From: Nocardia colli
GTDB lineage: Bacteria; Actinomycetota; Actinomycetes; Mycobacteriales; Mycobacteriaceae
DNA: 64,000 nt
NCBI RefSeq assembly: GCF_008704205.1
Contig: NZ_VXLC01000001.1
Location: 682,001-746,000 of the forward strand
Reading direction: 5' to 3'
The notes beneath the pieces are model-generated. The model saw only the letters and a program-made list of their open reading frames with translations, was not told where the DNA came from and ran no database searches. Within the stretch, counting starts at the first letter, position 1; every line of letters begins with the position of its first letter. Positions 43,878 to 52,005 of this stretch are shown piece after piece. A program made the translations under genes and the position numbers.

Positions 43878-45047
43878 ATGAGAGACGCGGTAATTGTCGA
43901 AGCGGTACGCACCCCGATCGGCAAGGGCAAGCCGAACGGCGCATTGCACGACGTGAACGCGGTGGATCTGCTCGCGCACAGCCTGCGCGAGGTAGTCGAT
44001 CGCAGCGGCATCGATCCGGTGCTCATCGACGATGTGATCGCGGGCATCGTCACCCAGGTGGGCGAGCAGGGCGCGAACATGACCCGGCGCGCAGCCCTGG
44101 CCGCCGGGTATCCCGAATCCGTCCCCGCGACCACGGTGGACCGGCAGTGCGGCAGCAGCCAGCAGGCCATCCATTTCGCCGCCCAGGGCGTGATCTCCGG
44201 GGCCTACGACATCGTCGTGGCTGCCGGTGTCGAATCGATGGGGCGGATCCCCATGGGCGCCAACCTGATCGGCTCCGAGGATGTCTCCGGCGTCGGTTTC
44301 GCCGCACGCTATCCGGAAGGCCTGGTGCCGCAAGGGATCAGCGCCGAACTGATCGCCGCCAAGTGGGGGCTGACCCGCACGCAACTCGACGAGTTCGCGC
44401 TCGGCAGCCACGAAAAGGCCGCGCTGGCAACGAAGAACGGCCTGTTCGCCGGCGAACTCGCGCCGATCAACGGGCTGAGCACCGACGAGGGCATCCGCGT
44501 CGGCAGCACCCTCGACACCCTGGCCAAGCTGCGCCCCGCCTACTACGACGAGGCGATGGCCGCCCGCTTCCCGCAGATCGGCTGGGAGATCACCGCGGCC
44601 AGCGCGAGCCAGGTCAGCGATGGCAGCGCCGCGGTGCTGATCATGACCGGCGAGCGCGCGAAGGAACTCGGGCTGAAGCCGCTGGCCCGGCTGCACAGCT
44701 TCGCGGTGGTCGGCGACGACCCGCTGCTGATGCTCACCGCCGTGATTCCGGCGACCCGAAAGGTGTTGCAGCGCGCGGGACTCCAAATCTCCGACATCGA
44801 TCTGTTCGAGGTGAACGAGGCGTTCTCGCCGGTCGTGCTCGCCTGGGCCCAGGAGACCGGGGCCGACCTCGGCAAGGTGAACGTCAACGGCGGCGCGATC
44901 GCCATCGGTCACCCGCTCGGCGCCTCCGGCTCCCGCCTGGCCACCACGCTGGTGCACGCGATGCAGGACCGCGGCGCCCGCTACGGACTGCAAACCATGT
45001 GTGAGGCAGGCGGTCTGTCGAACGCGATGATCCTCGAACGCCTCTGA
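43878..45047 (+). CDS. Acetyl-CoA C-acyltransferase (thiolase)
   Basis: A 389-residue thiolase. The nucleophile is Cys near residue 92 (VDRQCGSSQQA), the conserved His is in GGAIAIGHPLGASGSR and the second Cys in MCEAGGLSNA. The N-terminus EAVRTPIGKGK and VNEAFSPVVLAW are family signatures. It would cleave 3-ketoacyl-CoA in fatty acid, sterol or aromatic degradation. As a lone gene controlled by HxlR, it probably belongs to a pathway encoded elsewhere. ATG at 43878. Confidence 0.93.
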   Translation: MRDAVIVEAVRTPIGKGKPNGALHDVNAVDLLAHSLREVVDRSGIDPVLIDDVIAGIVTQVGEQGANMTRRAALAAGYPESVPATTVDRQCGSSQQAIHFAAQGVISGAYDIVVAAGVESMGRIPMGANLIGSEDVSGVGFAARYPEGLVPQGISAELIAAKWGLTRTQLDEFALGSHEKAALATKNGLFAGELAPINGLSTDEGIRVGSTLDTLAKLRPAYYDEAMAARFPQIGWEITAASASQVSDGSAAVLIMTGERAKELGLKPLARLHSFAVVGDDPLLMLTAVIPATRKVLQRAGLQISDIDLFEVNEAFSPVVLAWAQETGADLGKVNVNGGAIAIGHPLGASGSRLATTLVHAMQDRGARYGLQTMCEAGGLSNAMILERL

Positions 45048-45055
45048 TCCGCGCC

Positions 45056-45088
45056 GACGCGGTGCCCGGCTCCGGCGGGCACCGCGTC
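45056..45088. terminator. Bidirectional terminator after thiolase
   Basis: GACGCGGTGCCCG (45056-45068) and CGGGCACCGCGTC (45076-45088) form a perfect 13-bp stem with a 7-base loop; the right arm reaches the stop codon of the convergent gene. Confidence 0.75.
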
Positions 45089-45425
45089 AGATCGCGGCCA
45101 GCACCAGCGCGATCAGGAATCCGACCACCCACGATTCGATGATCAACGGCACCGCGATCAGCGGCGTCCAGGCGATCGGCCGGCGCGCCCGCGCCTTGCG
45201 CACCATCACCGTGACCGCCCAGATCACCGACCCCGCAATCCCGCCCCAGCCGGCCACCTGCGCGATCGACAGGTAGCGCCACGCCCCACCATCCACGTCC
45301 GCGCGCGCGACCACCTCGTACAGCGGCACGAAAGACGCGATGAACCAGGCGAACGCGACCGTGATCAGCGAACCGATCACCGCGCGAACGAGGTTCGGGA
45401 ACCGATCTGGTTGCTCCCACGCCAT
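45087..45425 (-). CDS. Hypothetical membrane protein (three helices)
   Basis: A 112-residue membrane protein with helices at about 13-33, 52-72 and 85-111 and a basic loop RKARARRPIAW between the second and third. No family recognised. ATG at 45425. It is the last gene on this strand before the thiolase terminator. Confidence 0.65.
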   Translation of the reverse strand: MAWEQPDRFPNLVRAVIGSLITVAFAWFIASFVPLYEVVARADVDGGAWRYLSIAQVAGWGGIAGSVIWAVTVMVRKARARRPIAWTPLIAVPLIIESWVVGFLIALVLAAI

Positions 45426-45491
45426 ACCTCAGGATTACCCGCCAGGAAACGCGGCGCATCCCGACGCGCGCACTATCTTTCGCCGCAGGCT

Positions 45492-45890
45492 TCAGGGGGT
45501 GGCGTAGACCTGGGAGGCGAGCGCCACGCCGCCGGCGAACGAGGCGACGATGAGGAGTGCGGCCAGGACGGGCCAGTACCACATGTACCAGCGCTTCAAG
45601 CCGGCGATGACGATCATCACGAGCGAGCCGACCAACGCCACGGCGGTGCCGCCCCAGGAGACGATGAAGGCGGCGCCGAGGTAGCTGTCGTTGCAGTTCT
45701 TCGGACCGCAGGCGTCGGCGGCGAAGGCGAAGAAGATCGTGGCGTAGGCGGCGAGCATGCCGAGCAGCGCCGCGCAGGAGTACAGCACGATGGTGAGGAC
45801 CAGGTCCCAGGTCCGCTGCGGTGGCTGCGGCGTCGGCCGCGGCCATTGCGGCTGCTGCCACTGCTGCTGCGCTGTCGGGTAGTAGGTCAT
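45492..45890 (-). CDS. Hypothetical membrane protein with Gln/Pro-rich start
   Basis: A 132-residue protein. The first 28 residues are rich in Gln, Pro and Trp and probably disordered in the cytoplasm. Three to four membrane helices follow (about 30-55, 70-95 and 103-127), with a Cys-bearing loop DACGPKNCND between the first two, likely outside the cell. No function can be assigned. It has 66 bases between it and the next membrane gene on the same strand. Confidence 0.65.
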   Translation of the reverse strand: MTYYPTAQQQWQQPQWPRPTPQPPQRTWDLVLTIVLYSCAALLGMLAAYATIFFAFAADACGPKNCNDSYLGAAFIVSWGGTAVALVGSLVMIVIAGLKRWYMWYWPVLAALLIVASFAGGVALASQVYATP

Positions 45891-46011
45891 GCACTCAGCA
45901 TCGCGGCCGAGCGGCGGGCGCAGGACCGCAAAACTACTCAGCCGGTATGGGGAGAATTCGGCAAACGCCTGGTCAGGCGGTACCGGGTAGCGCCGGTTAA
46001 GCTGGGCGGCG

Positions 46012-46995
46012 ATGACCGATCACGTTGTTGAGAGCATCGTCTACGCGATCCCGATGCGCACCCGATTCCGTGGCATCACCGTGCGCGAGGGGATGCTGAT
46101 CCGGGGTCCGCTGGGGTGGGGGGACTTCTGCCCGTTCACCGAGTACGACGACCGGGAGGCGGCCGGCTGGCTGGCCACCGCGCTGGAGCAGGTGACGGTG
46201 GGCTGGCCGGAGCCGGTGCGGGAGCGGATTCCGATCAACTGCACGGTGCCCGCGGTCGATCCGGAGCGCGCGCACGCGATTGTCGCGGGGTCGGGGTGCG
46301 GGACCGCGAAGGTGAAGATCGCCGATCATCCCGATTCGCTCGCCGAAGATCTCGCCAGGGTGGCGGCGGTGCGCGACGCGCTCGGACCGAGCGGGGCCGT
46401 TCGGGTGGACGCCAACGCGGTCTGGGATGTGGAGACCGCCGTCGCGCACATCAACCGAATCGATGAGGCCGCAGGCGGTTTGGAGTACGTCGAGCAGCCG
46501 TGCCGGACGATCGAGGAATTGGCCGCGGTGCGCCGGCGCGTCGATGTGCGCATCGCCGCCGACGAATCCATCCGGCGTGCCGAGGACCCGATGCGGGTCG
46601 CGGTCGCCGGGGCCGCCGACATCGCGGTGCTGAAATGTACTCCGCTGGGCGGAGTTCGGCGCGCATTGCAGGTGGCCGAGGCCGCCGGTCTCCCCTGCGT
46701 GGTCTCCTCGGCCTTGGAAACCAGCGTCGGCCTGGCCGCGCAACTCGCGCTCGCCGGCGCGCTTCCCGAACTCGACTTCGCCTGCGGGCTGGGCACATTG
46801 TCGCTGCTCACCGGCGATGTTGTGGTCGATTCCCTGCGTCCTGTCGACGGATACCTTCCGGTGCCCCGAACTCCACCTCAGCCTGATCCGGCCCTCGCCG
46901 AGCAGTACCGGCAGCGTGATCCCGATCGGACCGCGTGGTGGGAAGAACGATTGGCGCGCGTGCTGCAACTGGTCGAGTCACAGAAGCCGGTCTGA
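46012..46995 (+). CDS. menC: o-Succinylbenzoate synthase
   Basis: A 327-residue enolase-superfamily enzyme of menaquinone biosynthesis that dehydrates SHCHC to o-succinylbenzoate. It has the catalytic Lys in TAKVKIAD, metal ligands in RVDANAVWD, YVEQPCRTIEE and IAADESIR, and the second Lys in VLKCTPLGG. The truncated N-terminal capping domain (LGWGDFCPFTEYDDREA) is typical of actinobacterial MenC. ATG at 46012. No other men gene is in the window. Confidence 0.93.
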   Translation: MTDHVVESIVYAIPMRTRFRGITVREGMLIRGPLGWGDFCPFTEYDDREAAGWLATALEQVTVGWPEPVRERIPINCTVPAVDPERAHAIVAGSGCGTAKVKIADHPDSLAEDLARVAAVRDALGPSGAVRVDANAVWDVETAVAHINRIDEAAGGLEYVEQPCRTIEELAAVRRRVDVRIAADESIRRAEDPMRVAVAGAADIAVLKCTPLGGVRRALQVAEAAGLPCVVSSALETSVGLAAQLALAGALPELDFACGLGTLSLLTGDVVVDSLRPVDGYLPVPRTPPQPDPALAEQYRQRDPDRTAWWEERLARVLQLVESQKPV

Positions 46996-47053
46996 GCGGA
47001 CAAATTCCACAGCAATCACGCGAAATAGCCGCTACGGCTTCGATTTTGTCCGC
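46996..47053. terminator. Terminator after menC
   Basis: GCGGACAAA (46996-47004) pairs with TTTGTCCGC (47045-47053), enclosing a smaller hairpin AGCCG-CTA-CGGCT (47027-47039). It separates menC from the convergent metallohydrolase gene. Confidence 0.6.
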
Positions 47054-47067
47054 GTAGAACCGGGGCG

Positions 47068-47580
47068 TCACCCCAGCCGCACACCGCAACCCAGCATCGT
47101 CGCCCGCAACACCAACGCCGCCTCCGGCCCGATGATCCCGTCGACCAATTCCAGGTAGCGCGTACAGAATTCGGGCCCGTGCGGCGCGACCGAGCCGACG
47201 TTCGACTCCAGATGATGCGCCAATTCGTGCAGGATCACGAGCTCACGCAACGCCCATGCCCGGCTGCCGGTATGCAACGGTACGGCGAGGACCGCGTCCT
47301 CGGCCTCATAGTGCGCGGCCGCCGTCCCCGCGCGCGAACGCACCCGGACCGCGGTTCCGGCGCGATCCCATTGTCCCCGAACCCAATTGAGCGCGAGCAC
47401 CTTGTTCGCATAGTTCTGCACCGACTCGACCGAGGCGAACCGCCGCTCGATCGGCAACGTGAGGTGCGAACCGTACAGCTCGACCGTCCGGCTCCCGTGC
47501 TCATCGGCCCGGTCGAACATCCCGCGCACCAACTGCTCGGCGTCATACACCCTGGCGCGCTGGGTATCCCGAACGCTCAC
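47068..47580 (-). CDS. TIGR04338-family putative metallohydrolase
   Basis: A 170-residue protein with a zinc-peptidase motif HELAHHLE (H-E-x-x-H) at about residues 117-124, preceded by ALRELVILHEL, and a possible third ligand in HGPEFCTRYLEL. The start RDTQRARVYDAEQLVR is typical of TIGR04338. The gene overlaps the DUF2786 gene by four bases; the two families occur as a pair in many mycobacteria and nocardiae. The substrate is unknown. Confidence 0.85.
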   Translation of the reverse strand: MSVRDTQRARVYDAEQLVRGMFDRADEHGSRTVELYGSHLTLPIERRFASVESVQNYANKVLALNWVRGQWDRAGTAVRVRSRAGTAAAHYEAEDAVLAVPLHTGSRAWALRELVILHELAHHLESNVGSVAPHGPEFCTRYLELVDGIIGPEAALVLRATMLGCGVRLG

Positions 47581-48443
47581 GATGAACCGTTGCCCGAACC
47601 GCGCGACTTCCGCGTGGTCAATTGCCCACGGGGCGCACCGAGTTCGGGCGAGTTACCCAGCCGGGCCGCCTTGCCCGCGCGATCCCCCGCCCGCCGCGCC
47701 GCCGCCGAATGCCCGGCCGAGGCCTGCGGCCCGCGCCAGGTCCCGCGCGCCTCGGAGGTGCTGGCGTAGAAGTCGGTGAGTTCGATCTCCTTGTTGCGCA
47801 ACGCGAGCGCGGTGCCGGCCGCCGAGCTGTCACCGGGCACCACCTCGGCCTCGACCTCCGCCTTCACCGCGGCCAGCCGCTGCCCGATCCGCGCCGCGAA
47901 CGCCATCTGGAAGTTCAACCGCGCCGTCACCCCGGCGACCGGCGCCTGCACCTTGCGTTGCACCTTGCGCCCCCAGCGCTTTTCGGTGACCAGCTTCTCC
48001 ACCGTCGCGGTGCGGTACTGCCCGGACTTGATGTATTGATCCGACGCCCGCACCATCTGCACGAGCAGGCTCGCGTACAACGCCTCGCACGTGTCGATAT
48101 CGGAATCGAAACCGTAGGCGTACACCTGGGTGGAGGTGCGAGCGACATCGCAGCGCACATCGTTGGCGTGCGCGATCGCGACGAACAGCTGGACGTAGGT
48201 GCGCAGTCCGCGCTTGCCCGGTTCGCCGATCGGGATGATCCGCTGGATCGGCGTCGGCCTGCGTTCACGGCCCGCGACGTGCGCACGGGCCACCGTCAGG
48301 TCGATGGACGAGCGGGTCGCCAGCCGCTGGGCGGCGGCGAGGAACGCCTCGGCCTCGTGCTCGTTGTCGGTGGATTCGGCCTGGCGCAGCAGCCCGCCGA
48401 TGCGGGTCAGCATCCGCTCGGGAACCGGGTTCGGCGATGTCAT
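47577..48443 (-). CDS. DUF2786-domain protein
   Basis: A 288-residue cytoplasmic protein. The DUF2786 domain is at the N-terminus (RMLTRIGGLLRQAESTDNEHEAEAFLAAAQRLATRSSID in overlapping blocks). A middle domain with FVAIAHANDVRCDVA and YGFDSDIDTCEALYASLLVQM follows, and the last 60 residues are Arg/Gly/Ala-rich and disordered. The function is unknown. ATG at 48443. ATGA overlap couples it to the metallohydrolase. Confidence 0.82.
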   Translation of the reverse strand: MTSPNPVPERMLTRIGGLLRQAESTDNEHEAEAFLAAAQRLATRSSIDLTVARAHVAGRERRPTPIQRIIPIGEPGKRGLRTYVQLFVAIAHANDVRCDVARTSTQVYAYGFDSDIDTCEALYASLLVQMVRASDQYIKSGQYRTATVEKLVTEKRWGRKVQRKVQAPVAGVTARLNFQMAFAARIGQRLAAVKAEVEAEVVPGDSSAAGTALALRNKEIELTDFYASTSEARGTWRGPQASAGHSAAARRAGDRAGKAARLGNSPELGAPRGQLTTRKSRGSGNGSS

Positions 48444-48564
48444 CACACGCCAGAGTAGCGAGGACTTCCCGCCACAATCCCCCGAGTCACTCCCCCACCA
48501 TGTATCTTGCGTTGTGCAACCGGCAGGGTGTGCTAATGCTCACGATCGACTTGGAGTGTCCGCG

Positions 48565-49866
48565 ATGGCTGTGAAAAAGGTGTCGTCCCTACGTACGTCG
48601 CTCGTACCGAAGGCTGTGTTCGCGGCCGTCTCGGTCGCGCTGCTGACGGCGACGTTCACCAGCTCCTGCTCCAGCGACAGCGGCGGGAGTCCGACGAGCC
48701 AGAACCTCAGCGGGCGCGGGCCGATCACCTACGTCGAGGGCAAGGACACCACCGAGACCGGTGCGGTCAAGCAGCTCATCGAGCGCTGGAACGCGTCGCA
48801 CCCGGACGAGCAGGTGACGTTCAAGGAACAGTCGAACGACGCCTCGCAGCAGTACGACGACCTGGTCGAGCACATGCGCTCCAAGCAGTCCAACTACGAC
48901 GTGATCGCCATGGACGTGCCGTGGACCGCCGAGTTCGCCGCGAAGGGCTGGATCCAGCCGCTCAAGGATTCCTTCGCCATCGACACCTCCGCGCTGCTCT
49001 CCCCGCCGGTCGCCAGCGCCACCTACAACAACACGCTCTACGCGGCGCCGCGCAACACCAACGGCGGCTTGCTGTTCTACCGCAAGGACCTGGTGCCCAA
49101 CCCGCCCAAGACCTGGAGCGAACTGATCTCGCAGTGCCCGGTCGCCAAGGCGCAGAACATCGGCTGCTACGCCGGGCAGTTCGCGCCGTACGAGGGCCTG
49201 ACGGTGAACGCGGCCGAGGTGATCAACGCCTACGGCGGCAGCTTCGTCGGCGCCGACGGCAAGACCCCGACGGTGAACAGCCCGCAGGCGCGCGCCGGAC
49301 TCAAGGTCCTGGTCGACGCCTACAAGGACGGCAACATCCCGCAGGAAGCGATCACCTTCAAGGAGCCGGAGAGCAGCAACGCGTTCGCGCAGGGCAAGCT
49401 CATGTTCCTGCGGTCGTGGCCGTCCACCTACGGTGACGTCGGCGGCGACGCCTCCTCGGTGAAGGACAAGTTCGGCGTCGCGCCGCTGCCCGGCGAGAAC
49501 GGCGTCGGCGCGTCCACGCTCGGCGGCTACAACGCGGCGATCAGCTCGTACTCCAAGAACAAGGCCACCGCGCTGGACTTCCTGCGGTTCCTGATCAGCG
49601 AGGACGCCCAGCACATCGTCGCCTCGGGCGCGCTGCCCTCGGTGCGCGCCTCGATGTACGACGACCCGGCGCTGATCGCGAAGATGCCGTACCTGCCCGC
49701 GCTCAAGGATTCCATCGCCAGCGCGGTGCCGCGTCCGGTCACGCCGTTCTACCCCGCGGTGTCGAAAGCCATCCAGGACAACGCTTATGCTGCGCTCAAG
49801 CAGAACAAGTCCGTCGACGACGCGATCATCGGGATGCAGAAGGGCATCGAGACCGCGGGATCGTAG
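48565..49866 (+). CDS. Sugar-binding lipoprotein of CUT1 ABC importer (LpqY-like)
   Basis: A 433-residue family 1 extracellular solute-binding protein. A lipoprotein signal has its Cys at about residue 30 (TSSCSS). The blocks YDVIAMDVPWTAEFAAKGW, LYAAPRNTNGGLLFYRKDL, FAQGKLMFLRSWPSTYGDV and ALPSVRASMYDDP resemble LpqY of mycobacteria and other disaccharide binders. ATG at 48565 is used, 122 codons inside the longest frame, because the signal peptide begins there. Two permeases follow, with no ATPase. The sugar cannot be inferred with confidence. Confidence 0.9.
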   Translation: MAVKKVSSLRTSLVPKAVFAAVSVALLTATFTSSCSSDSGGSPTSQNLSGRGPITYVEGKDTTETGAVKQLIERWNASHPDEQVTFKEQSNDASQQYDDLVEHMRSKQSNYDVIAMDVPWTAEFAAKGWIQPLKDSFAIDTSALLSPPVASATYNNTLYAAPRNTNGGLLFYRKDLVPNPPKTWSELISQCPVAKAQNIGCYAGQFAPYEGLTVNAAEVINAYGGSFVGADGKTPTVNSPQARAGLKVLVDAYKDGNIPQEAITFKEPESSNAFAQGKLMFLRSWPSTYGDVGGDASSVKDKFGVAPLPGENGVGASTLGGYNAAISSYSKNKATALDFLRFLISEDAQHIVASGALPSVRASMYDDPALIAKMPYLPALKDSIASAVPRPVTPFYPAVSKAIQDNAYAALKQNKSVDDAIIGMQKGIETAGS

Positions 49867-49912
49867 GCGGATAGCGCAGCGGACCCGACGAGACCCGTAG
49901 GAGAGAGAAACG

Positions 49913-50935
49913 GTGTCGGATCCTTCGGGAGCGGCCAGCACTGTGCCGAGTGACGAGTTCCTGCCACGCAAGCGTGGCCTCGGCGAGACCCTGGCTTTGG
50001 AAATGCGGCGCTCCGGCAAGGCCTGGCTGTTCGTCACGCCAGTGCTGCTGGCGCTGGCGGTGGTCATCGGCTACCCGGTGATCCGGGCGCTGTGGATGTC
50101 GTTCCAGAAGGATTCGGGTCTGGACCCGGCGACGGGCATGTTCGTCGAGGGCGGCAGCGCGGGTATCTCCAACTACACGCACTGGCTGCTGCAGCAGTGC
50201 CAGGCGGGCGGCGAGACGGTCAGCTGCCCGACCGGCAACCTCGGTTCGCAGTTCTGGGTGGCGATCGGCGTCACGCTGTTCTTCACCGTGATCACGGTGA
50301 CGCTGGAGGCCACGCTCGGCCTCGGCTTCGCCATGGTGATGGGCAAGACGTTCAAGGGCCGCGCGCTGCTGCGGGCCGCCGTGCTGATCCCGTGGGCGAT
50401 CCCGACCGCGGTCACCGCGCGGTTGTGGGAGTTCATGTTCCAGTACGACGGGGTGGTGAACCGGGTTCTCGGCACGCACATCCTGTGGACGTCGGACGCG
50501 TGGCCCGCACGGTTCGCGGTGATCGCGGCCGACGTGTGGAAGACGACGCCGTTCATGGCGCTGCTGCTGCTGGCCGGTCTGCAGGTGATCCCGGCCGACG
50601 TGTACGAGGCGGCCCGGGTCGACGGCGCGTCGGCCTGGCAGCGGTTCACTCAGATCACGCTGCCGCTGCTGAAGCCCGCGCTGCTGGTCGCGGTGCTGTT
50701 CCGCACCATGGACGCGCTGCGCATGTACGACCTGCCCGCGATCATGACGCTGAGCAACCCGTCCACCCGGGTGGTGTCGATCCTGGTGGTCGATCAGGTC
50801 CGGCAGGGTCCGAACAGCGCCGCCGCACTGTCGACGATCACCTTCCTGATGATCTTCGCGGTGGCCTTCGTACTGGTGAAGGTGTTGGGCGCCAACGCAG
50901 TCCGCACTCAGGAAGAACAGCGGGAGGCGCACTGA
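49913..50935 (+). CDS. Sugar ABC permease, MalF/SugA type
   Basis: A 340-residue permease with about six helices and the EAA loop YEAARVDGASAWQRFTQITLP. The N-terminal cytoplasmic part and first helix (WLFVTPVLLALAVVIGYPVI) fit the family, and a long first periplasmic loop contains two cysteines. GTG at 49913 has GGAGAG upstream. Its stop shares a base with the next start (TGATG). Confidence 0.92.
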   Translation: MSDPSGAASTVPSDEFLPRKRGLGETLALEMRRSGKAWLFVTPVLLALAVVIGYPVIRALWMSFQKDSGLDPATGMFVEGGSAGISNYTHWLLQQCQAGGETVSCPTGNLGSQFWVAIGVTLFFTVITVTLEATLGLGFAMVMGKTFKGRALLRAAVLIPWAIPTAVTARLWEFMFQYDGVVNRVLGTHILWTSDAWPARFAVIAADVWKTTPFMALLLLAGLQVIPADVYEAARVDGASAWQRFTQITLPLLKPALLVAVLFRTMDALRMYDLPAIMTLSNPSTRVVSILVVDQVRQGPNSAAALSTITFLMIFAVAFVLVKVLGANAVRTQEEQREAH

Positions 50936-51813
50936 TGTCGGTTCGGACTGCGGAAAAGCCTGCCGCGCAGAAGGTCGCGTGGCTGCAACGATTCCGGTCG
51001 GTGCGGCTCTACGCCGGTGTGGCGATCGTGCTGGTCTGGGGCCTCGGGCCGTTCTACTGGATGACCGTGACCGCGTTCCGCGATCCGGACTACACCTTCG
51101 ACAGCACGCCCTGGCCGACGCACCTCACCCTCGAGAACTTCCGCAACGCGTTCGACACCAGCCGCGGCAACAACTTCGGCAAGGCGCTGGCCAACAGCGT
51201 GATCATCGGGTCGGTGACCACGGTGATCGCGCTGGTGCTCGGCGTGCTCGCCGCGTACGCGCTGGCCCGGCTCACCTTCCGGGGCAAGTACATCGTGTCC
51301 GGGCTGATCCTGAGCGCGTCGATGTTCCCGGTGGTCGTGCTGGTCACCCCGCTGTTCCAGCTGTTCACCAATATCGGCTGGATCGGCAAGTACCAGGCGA
51401 TGATCATTCCGAACATCTCGTTCGTGCTGCCGATGACCGTCTACATCCTCGCGTCGTTCTTCGCCGAACTCCCCTGGGAGCTCGAAGAAGCCGCGCGGAT
51501 CGATGGCGCCACCAAGTTGCAGGCGTTCCGGCTGGTGATGCTGCCGCTGGCGGCGCCGGCGGTGTTCACCACGGCGATCCTCGCGTTCATCGCGGCGGTG
51601 AACGAATACCTGCTGGCCCGACTGCTTTCCAGCGGCGGCACTGAACCGGTGACCGTCGCGGTGGCCCGGTTCTCCGGCAACAATCCGCTGGTCGAGCCGT
51701 ACGCCGCGATCATGGCCGCGGGTGTCATGGTGTCGATTCCGCTGGTCATCATGGTTCTGCTGTTCCAGCGCCGGATCATCTCCGGTCTCACCGCGGGTGG
51801 CGTCAAGAGCTAG
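50935..51813 (+). CDS. Sugar ABC permease, MalG/SugB type
   Basis: A 292-residue permease with six helices and the EAA loop LEEAARIDGATKLQAFRLVMLP. ATG at 50935 overlaps the upstream stop by one base and GGGAGG precedes it. Together with the binding protein and the MalF-type permease it makes a CUT1 importer that needs a shared ATPase, probably the UgpC-type protein at 39597. Confidence 0.92.
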   Translation: MSVRTAEKPAAQKVAWLQRFRSVRLYAGVAIVLVWGLGPFYWMTVTAFRDPDYTFDSTPWPTHLTLENFRNAFDTSRGNNFGKALANSVIIGSVTTVIALVLGVLAAYALARLTFRGKYIVSGLILSASMFPVVVLVTPLFQLFTNIGWIGKYQAMIIPNISFVLPMTVYILASFFAELPWELEEAARIDGATKLQAFRLVMLPLAAPAVFTTAILAFIAAVNEYLLARLLSSGGTEPVTVAVARFSGNNPLVEPYAAIMAAGVMVSIPLVIMVLLFQRRIISGLTAGGVKS

Positions 51814-51924
51814 AAACACCGCATCGCGGGTCACCCACGGCGCGAGTAAAGTCGGGCGCGCGGGGTAGGTCTTTTTCCGATCGTTGTTCGTGCAGGTGAG
51901 TTTCGGCCGACGCTCCGGGAGGAG

Positions 51925-52005
51925 ATGATCGTGAACGAGCGCCACCAGGGACGCGATGCGCCTGGGCGCACGCGGGTGCCGAGCGTCAGGGAGGCGCGGT
52001 CGTGA
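51925..52005 (+). CDS. Short upstream ORF coupled to the penicillin-binding protein
   Basis: A 26-codon frame (MIVNERHQGRDAPGRTRVPS then VREARS). It starts with ATG after a strong GGGAGGAG site and its TGA overlaps the GTG start of the PBP gene (GTGA). A ribosome finishing it would sit on the PBP start, so it may control PBP translation. The peptide is basic and shows no family. It might also be chance, since a second GGGAGG lies directly before the PBP GTG. Confidence 0.45.
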   Translation: MIVNERHQGRDAPGRTRVPSVREARS

